Below the pieces are notes generated by a model that was given only the letters and a program-made list of their open reading frames with translations, had not been told where the DNA came from and ran no database searches. The translations under genes were made by a program, and so were the position numbers. A stretch of DNA of 64,000 nt from Kordia sp965224175 (GTDB taxonomy: Bacteria; Bacteroidota; Bacteroidia; Flavobacteriales; Flavobacteriaceae): NCBI RefSeq assembly GCF_965224175.1, contig NZ_OZ245041.1, positions 5,084,001 through 5,148,000 of the forward strand, written 5' to 3'. How positions within the stretch are numbered: the first letter of the stretch is position 1; every line of letters starts with the position of its first letter. Positions 60,523-64,000 of this stretch are shown piece after piece.

Positions 60523-60843
60523 ATGAGTATCATAGGAACATATAGTAACAAAGCATTAAATGCAACGTTAGAGATTAAAGAAGCAAACAATTCAAACGGA
60601 CAAGGAAGTGGAACATTCACGATTGCAGGAGTTGCATACGAGGTTTCAGTTCGTTATCACTTTGACAACAACGTAGGACCGACAACGGTAATGCAAATTT
60701 ATACAGCCAATACATACGGTTGGGATTTCGTTGGAATGTCAGGTTCAACACCTACAACAGATGGTTCAGGAGGAATTACACTAGCAGGAGGCGTTTCGTC
60801 TACGAAAGAAACAAGTGGTTTTTCTGGACTTTTTACGAAGTAA
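60523..60843 (+). CDS. Small unrecognised beta-rich protein
   Basis: 106 residues, no signal peptide. It opens MSIIGTYSNKALNATLEIKE and alternates short beta strands with Gly/Ser/Asn/Thr turns, ending SGFSGLFTK. No cysteine is present. The profile suggests a single small barrel of about eight strands; similarity to avidin-like folds is superficial and not claimed. It has its own strong terminator, so it is an expressed single gene. The 263-bp gap before it (60260-60522) shows no other gene. Confidence 0.65.
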   Translation: MSIIGTYSNKALNATLEIKEANNSNGQGSGTFTIAGVAYEVSVRYHFDNNVGPTTVMQIYTANTYGWDFVGMSGSTPTTDGSGGITLAGGVSSTKETSGFSGLFTK

Positions 60844-60867
60844 TTCGTTATAAATAAAAGGGCAAAC

Positions 60868-60905
60868 AACCTCAAGTAAGCTTATCTCTTACTTGAGGTT
60901 TTTTT
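60868..60905 (+). terminator. Rho-independent terminator
   Basis: A 13-bp perfect stem AACCTCAAGTAAG/CTTACTTGAGGTT with 7-nt loop and T run. Confidence 0.93.
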
Positions 60906-60959
60906 ATGATATATATGTAGTTGTATCAAACAATTGAAAACGAGAAGTCTTTACAAGTT

Positions 60960-61346
60960 TCAATTAATAGCATAAACAGTATTGATTCTAAGACACTGTT
61001 CTTCCCCTAAAAACTTTTGGTCTCCATGCTTTTCTGACCAAAAACCATCAAGAATATTACTGTTCAACACGCGATAAACGACAACTCCTTTAAACACTTT
61101 AGCATTTGTAGCTTCATACTGAAAGTTAATTACAAGAATATTATCCTTATAAAACCCAATACCGTGCATTATTTGTGAATCATTACCTATGGACCAACGT
61201 GCAATAACACGTTCATTTTCATTAAGCGATAAATGTAAAATGCCAGCATAGGTTGTTCTATGAATATCTTGATTTACACCAGAAATTTTATAAGTACCTA
61301 CAATATCTTTTATAGCTACCGGATTCCAAGCGGGAATTGATTTCAT
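60960..61346 (-). CDS. Unrecognised small beta-rich protein
   Basis: 128 residues, cytosolic, no signal peptide. It contains VGTYKISGVNQDIHRTTYAG, ARWSIGNDSQIMHGIGFYKD and FKGVVVYRVLNSNILDGFWS, a pattern of antiparallel strands with GIG and GFW turns. Such layouts occur in small flavobacterial proteins annotated only as hypothetical. It follows a membrane-protein gene on the same strand by 12 bp, so it belongs to the same transcription unit. One Cys (EEQCLRI). Function unknown. Confidence 0.65.
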   Translation of the reverse strand: MKSIPAWNPVAIKDIVGTYKISGVNQDIHRTTYAGILHLSLNENERVIARWSIGNDSQIMHGIGFYKDNILVINFQYEATNAKVFKGVVVYRVLNSNILDGFWSEKHGDQKFLGEEQCLRINTVYAIN

Positions 61347-61358
61347 AGTATTAATGGT

Positions 61359-61838
61359 TTATTTTTTTTGTATCCAATCTACGTCCAATACATCACGAAG
61401 TCTATTCAGACTATATCTTGATAATGATTTAAAAGCCAAACCTATAAAAATATATCGAATCATTATTACTTGTATGATGACTACTGGAATAAAAACTGGA
61501 TGAAATTCTTCTTGACCAAGTAAAATAACTATGGTAATGCCAATAGGAGGAAAGCATAATATAATGCTTAAAAGAATTCTAAACACTTTATGTATTTCTA
61601 CGCTAACATGTCCTTCATTAGTATTAATTTCACCTTTCATTACACAAAAAGCACCTTTTCCGATTACTGAAGAAATTAGCTTAAATTGATTATCCTTTAT
61701 AATTCCTCTAAAAGTTTTATCTGTATAATCAGAAGTTAAATTGTGTGACTTATCTGTTCTTCGCTTTAAGCGATCAATGGTTTCTAATTTATCATCTATT
61801 AACCGAAAATAGCGTGTTGTCGTTGGAAAAAGTTTCAT
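61359..61838 (-). CDS. Unrecognised two-helix membrane protein
   Basis: 159 residues from the ATG of MKLFPTTTRYFRLIDDKLET. A TTG 26 codons upstream would overlap the preceding gene by 52 bp and is rejected. The cytosolic N-terminal ~85 residues hold FRGIIKDNQFKLISSVIGKG; transmembrane helices lie at ~86-106 and ~113-134. The FRGxIxxxxFxLxSxxxG pattern is the kind found in membrane proteins with a short beta domain ahead of a helix pair. It lies between two other unrecognised genes on the minus strand and is probably cotranscribed with the small one downstream. Confidence 0.65.
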   Translation of the reverse strand: MKLFPTTTRYFRLIDDKLETIDRLKRRTDKSHNLTSDYTDKTFRGIIKDNQFKLISSVIGKGAFCVMKGEINTNEGHVSVEIHKVFRILLSIILCFPPIGITIVILLGQEEFHPVFIPVVIIQVIMIRYIFIGLAFKSLSRYSLNRLRDVLDVDWIQKK

Positions 61839-61864
61839 GTATTTTTTAATTCTGCTAATAATAT

Positions 61865-62620
61865 TTAATTCAAAGACGGCCAACAATTCACTATTTGACG
61901 ATAGAGCTTTTTCCAAGAATGATTCGTGAAAAATGCAAGTGCAAGTATGTATTTTTTAAAGTTTGACATTTGTTCATCTTCAGGAATATAGCCATTCTTT
62001 GAAGCTATATTTTTATAATATGCTGCTTGATTTTTCATATTTAAACTGCTATTTAAAACATGTAAATTCCAGTATAAAACATCATAATTTAGATTGGATT
62101 TTTCGGGTAATTCTTTTAATTGATCTAAAATAAAAAGACATTTTTTATTTCCTTTATGACCTTCCACAACACGATTATAAGTTGCGTAATGAACTAATTT
62201 ATTAAGATTTTCAGGTTCTTCATACCATTCCTCTCGTAAAGAAGTCGCTTTTTCTAAATATTCATCTTTTTGTGCTTGTATTTTTTTATCACTTTTGGAT
62301 GGTTTATACCCCGGATCTTCAAACACATGTTCACGCCAATTATCAGGATCAGATCCATAGTTTTCATCAAAAATACATTTGCTTTCCTTTTTCAATATTC
62401 CTATTCGAATCTTTCTAATGATTAAAAAAGGAATTCTCAGTATCTGTAGTATGATGGCTGGAATTCCACTAATTAGTGCAGATAACAAATAAAAGAAGAT
62501 CAATAGCGGTTTTCTTTTCTCTACAGGAGCTTCAGGGTATTCTTGTTCTCGGTTTAAGTATTTGTTATATGTTGCTTCAATTTCTTCTGTATTAGGATCT
62601 AAATTGATGAAAAATGCCAT
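61865..62620 (-). CDS. Unrecognised membrane-associated helical protein
   Basis: 251 residues. Two adjacent hydrophobic helices at ~40-75 (LLIFFYLLSALISGIPAIIL, then RIPFLIIRKIRIG) are followed by ~170 residues of soluble helix with TPR-like spacing (EEPENLNKLVHYATYNRVVE, LNYDVLYWNLHVLNSSLNMK). The C-terminus (YRQIVNCWPSLN) is probably complete. No motif is recognised. It is the first of three unrecognised genes in a row. Confidence 0.65.
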   Translation of the reverse strand: MAFFINLDPNTEEIEATYNKYLNREQEYPEAPVEKRKPLLIFFYLLSALISGIPAIILQILRIPFLIIRKIRIGILKKESKCIFDENYGSDPDNWREHVFEDPGYKPSKSDKKIQAQKDEYLEKATSLREEWYEEPENLNKLVHYATYNRVVEGHKGNKKCLFILDQLKELPEKSNLNYDVLYWNLHVLNSSLNMKNQAAYYKNIASKNGYIPEDEQMSNFKKYILALAFFTNHSWKKLYRQIVNCWPSLN

Positions 62621-62665
62621 GTTTGATTGTAGTGTAATTTGTTGTTTAATAGAAAGAACTGTTTT

Positions 62666-63139
62666 TTATTGCATCATTTTTTTAATCAACACAATTTGTC
62701 CAAGATGATAATACGCATGTTCAATCATTACATCAATATTTCGTTGATACGTACCATATTTTGCAACCACAAAATCATCAGATAACTGTGTTTCGGTCAT
62801 GTTCTCTACTAAAAGAATAAATCTTTCTGCATCTTTGCAAAAAAGATCAATACGATCTTGCCAATCTTGATGAGATGTTATGACTGGCGCATCAAAACTA
62901 TATTTATCGCTAATATCTAACGTTCCGCCTTCTAGAACTTTTGCTACACCAGCAATATAGTAATGTAAATGAAAGGTTAGTTTGGCAACTGAGTTTAAAC
63001 CATGTATACTTTTAACAGCATTTTCCCAAGAGACATTCATAATTTCGTCTCTCACATTTGTTCCTGTAACCCATTTTCCTTCCGTAAATATTTCGCGCAA
63101 GCGATCTGCGAGATTTTTGGCTAGATTTTCTTGTTTCAT
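62666..63139 (-). CDS. DinB family protein
   Basis: 157 residues. The four-helix DinB/YfiT fold with three metal-binding histidines is visible: KLTFHLHYYIAGV (~51-56) and IEHAYYHLGQIVLIKKMM (~139-143). The start, LADRLREIFTEGKWVTGTN, matches DUF1572-type DinB proteins. These metal-dependent enzymes include thiol S-transferases (bacillithiol or mycothiol); the substrate is unknown here. Confidence 0.9.
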   Translation of the reverse strand: MKQENLAKNLADRLREIFTEGKWVTGTNVRDEIMNVSWENAVKSIHGLNSVAKLTFHLHYYIAGVAKVLEGGTLDISDKYSFDAPVITSHQDWQDRIDLFCKDAERFILLVENMTETQLSDDFVVAKYGTYQRNIDVMIEHAYYHLGQIVLIKKMMQ

Positions 63140-63178
63140 TTTACAATTTTAAAAGCTGTGAACAGTCACAATATACAG

Positions 63179-63781
63179 TTAAAATTTTAAAACATCATCA
63201 ACTAATTTTGAGTTATATGTAGCGCCTTTGGCTACCTGAATCATGGTGATTCGTACTTTGGTTGGGAAGAATTTTTCATGATCTTCGCGTTTGTGCGCAT
63301 GTCCTTGTCCGCCACTATCATCTTTAATGACCAAATCCATTTGTTTGATGCCTTCCGACCAGATAATTGATTCATTTTCCCAGAATTCATTCATAGAAAC
63401 TTCTTTTTCATAAATACCAGTTTTGGTAAATATATCGGTAGAAGTACAACCGTACATATTTCCTTGTCCTTTATTCGGAATATAACAAAGTGTCCATTTG
63501 GTAGGTTCGTTCCCTTTTGGTTTTTCCAGAACTTCGATACGTATATGTACATTTCCGTTCCTAAAATCTACAGGACTTGTCCAATCTTTAGGAATGTTTA
63601 GCTGTAGCATATCATTTGTTACGTAGTAATGTGATTTGCTTGGCGAAGAAGTCAAAGCATCTGCGCGCGTAAAGGTAAATTCCTCATCAAACAATACAAA
63701 CTGAGTGACTTCTGTTTTCGAACACGAGTAGAAGCAACTGATAATCAACAGATATAAAAAATGTTTTTTCACGAAAGTCAT
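63179..63781 (-). CDS. Lipoprotein of unknown function
   Basis: 200 residues with a lipoprotein signal (MTFVKKHFLYLLIISCFYSC, the following Ser-Lys fit +2). The mature part is beta-rich: HYYVTNDMLQLNIPKDWTSP, then VHIRIEVLEKPKG and WTLCYIPNKGQGNMYGCTST. It ends with VRITMIQVAKGATYNSKLVD. The architecture resembles a carbohydrate-binding or lyase-associated beta-sandwich, but no family is certain. The downstream end of another gene abuts its start (no gap), so it follows that gene in an operon. Confidence 0.65.
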   Translation of the reverse strand: MTFVKKHFLYLLIISCFYSCSKTEVTQFVLFDEEFTFTRADALTSSPSKSHYYVTNDMLQLNIPKDWTSPVDFRNGNVHIRIEVLEKPKGNEPTKWTLCYIPNKGQGNMYGCTSTDIFTKTGIYEKEVSMNEFWENESIIWSEGIKQMDLVIKDDSGGQGHAHKREDHEKFFPTKVRITMIQVAKGATYNSKLVDDVLKF

Positions 63782-64000
63782 TTAGAAATTCTTCATTTCA
63801 ATATGTGTAGTTTCACCTTCAGAAAGTGTAACACGTTGCATCAATCCGCCACCAGTTGTATCCCAAAGCATAAAAGCAATAACGTAATAATCTCCTGCGG
63901 GAAGATTATTGTAGGTAAACATTCCGTTTTCATCACACATCATTTTTATAGTATCATGATATCCTTTTGGATCGGGTGTAAATGTAAGAATTCCGTTTTC
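63782..64000 (-). CDS. Prealbumin-like beta-domain protein (5'-truncated by window end)
   Basis: 72 residues of the 3' end are visible, in an open frame to the window edge. They read ENGILTFTPDPKGYHDTIKM, then MCDENGMFTYNNLPAGDYYV and IAFMLWDTTGGGLMQRVTLS, ending HIEMKNF. The F-x-Y-N-N-L-P-A-G-D-Y-Y-V motif is the conserved edge of a SpaA/CarboxypepD-type beta-sandwich used in surface and secreted proteins. The stop codon touches the start codon of the lipoprotein downstream, so the two are coupled. Confidence 0.75.
   Translation of the reverse strand, partial: ENGILTFTPDPKGYHDTIKMMCDENGMFTYNNLPAGDYYVIAFMLWDTTGGGLMQRVTLSEGETTHIEMKNF

Noticed and set aside
60291..60620. Minus-strand ORF of 109 codons
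   Set aside because: Overlaps the start of the better supported plus-strand gene at 60523 and lacks a plausible leader; hydrophobic composition typical of antisense reading.
60523..60843. Avidin-like biotin-binding protein
   Set aside because: The length and strand pattern look roughly similar, but the conserved Trp and Tyr biotin contacts are not in place; left as unrecognised.

Overview
The window is AT-rich chromosomal DNA of a Bacteroidota member, almost certainly Flavobacteriaceae. Evidence: three secreted proteins end in type IX secretion (T9SS type A) sorting domains, start codons are preceded by A-rich leaders rather than strong Shine-Dalgarno sites, promoters carry TAnnTTTG-like -7 elements, and there are DUF58/MoxR, head-GIN (DUF2807), DUF4870 and SusC-like families. 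A Kordia-like genus is my guess, not something the window proves. No rRNA, tRNA, CRISPR array, intact insertion sequence or prophage was seen.

Layout. 1-5.8 kb: the end of a beta-helix T9SS protein, an internally duplicated secreted-repeat lipoprotein, a second lipoprotein, a DUF1905 protein, a TetR regulator and a CarboxypepD-domain protein. 5.9-9 kb: an SDR oxidoreductase divergent from a membrane protein across two operator-like sites, then MepB and DUF418 proteins. 9-18.9 kb: a sensor kinase and NtrC-type regulator divergent from an adaptor/ATPase/two-permease ABC export system; the adaptor has a good sigma-54 promoter preceded by two tandem 16-bp palindromes. 19-20.9 kb: three genes of unknown function. 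21-26 kb: trxB, then a reverse-strand PadR/PspC/small membrane protein/head-GIN cluster and a DUF4870 protein. 26.2-26.8 kb: three tandem cysteine-free peptides with a shared Lys-rich double-glycine leader, the most likely new natural-product locus. 27-37 kb: housekeeping and surface proteins, oxyR divergent from dps, and two large T9SS substrates. 37.4-41.4 kb: a TPR histidine kinase, a LuxR-type regulator, an array of three 22-bp palindromic units and a secreted six-repeat protein. 41.5-49.2 kb: a conserved MoxR/DUF58/DUF4350/DUF4129/SpoIIM cluster divergent from RDD and TRIC genes. 49-60 kb: outer-membrane, metabolic and membrane genes, an ECF sigma factor, NDH-2, two YhhN paralogues and a TonB-dependent receptor. 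60.5-64 kb: mostly unrecognised small proteins, a DinB protein and a lipoprotein.

Regulation recurs as a theme. The kinase/regulator pairs, TetR, PadR, OxyR and the ECF factor each sit beside a plausible target, and several intergenic regions show symmetric sites. A short dispersed element (core CACTTCGACTCAGTTCAGTG, often preceded by ATCATCAATCAA) occurs six times, always upstream of a start codon and always in the same orientation relative to that gene.
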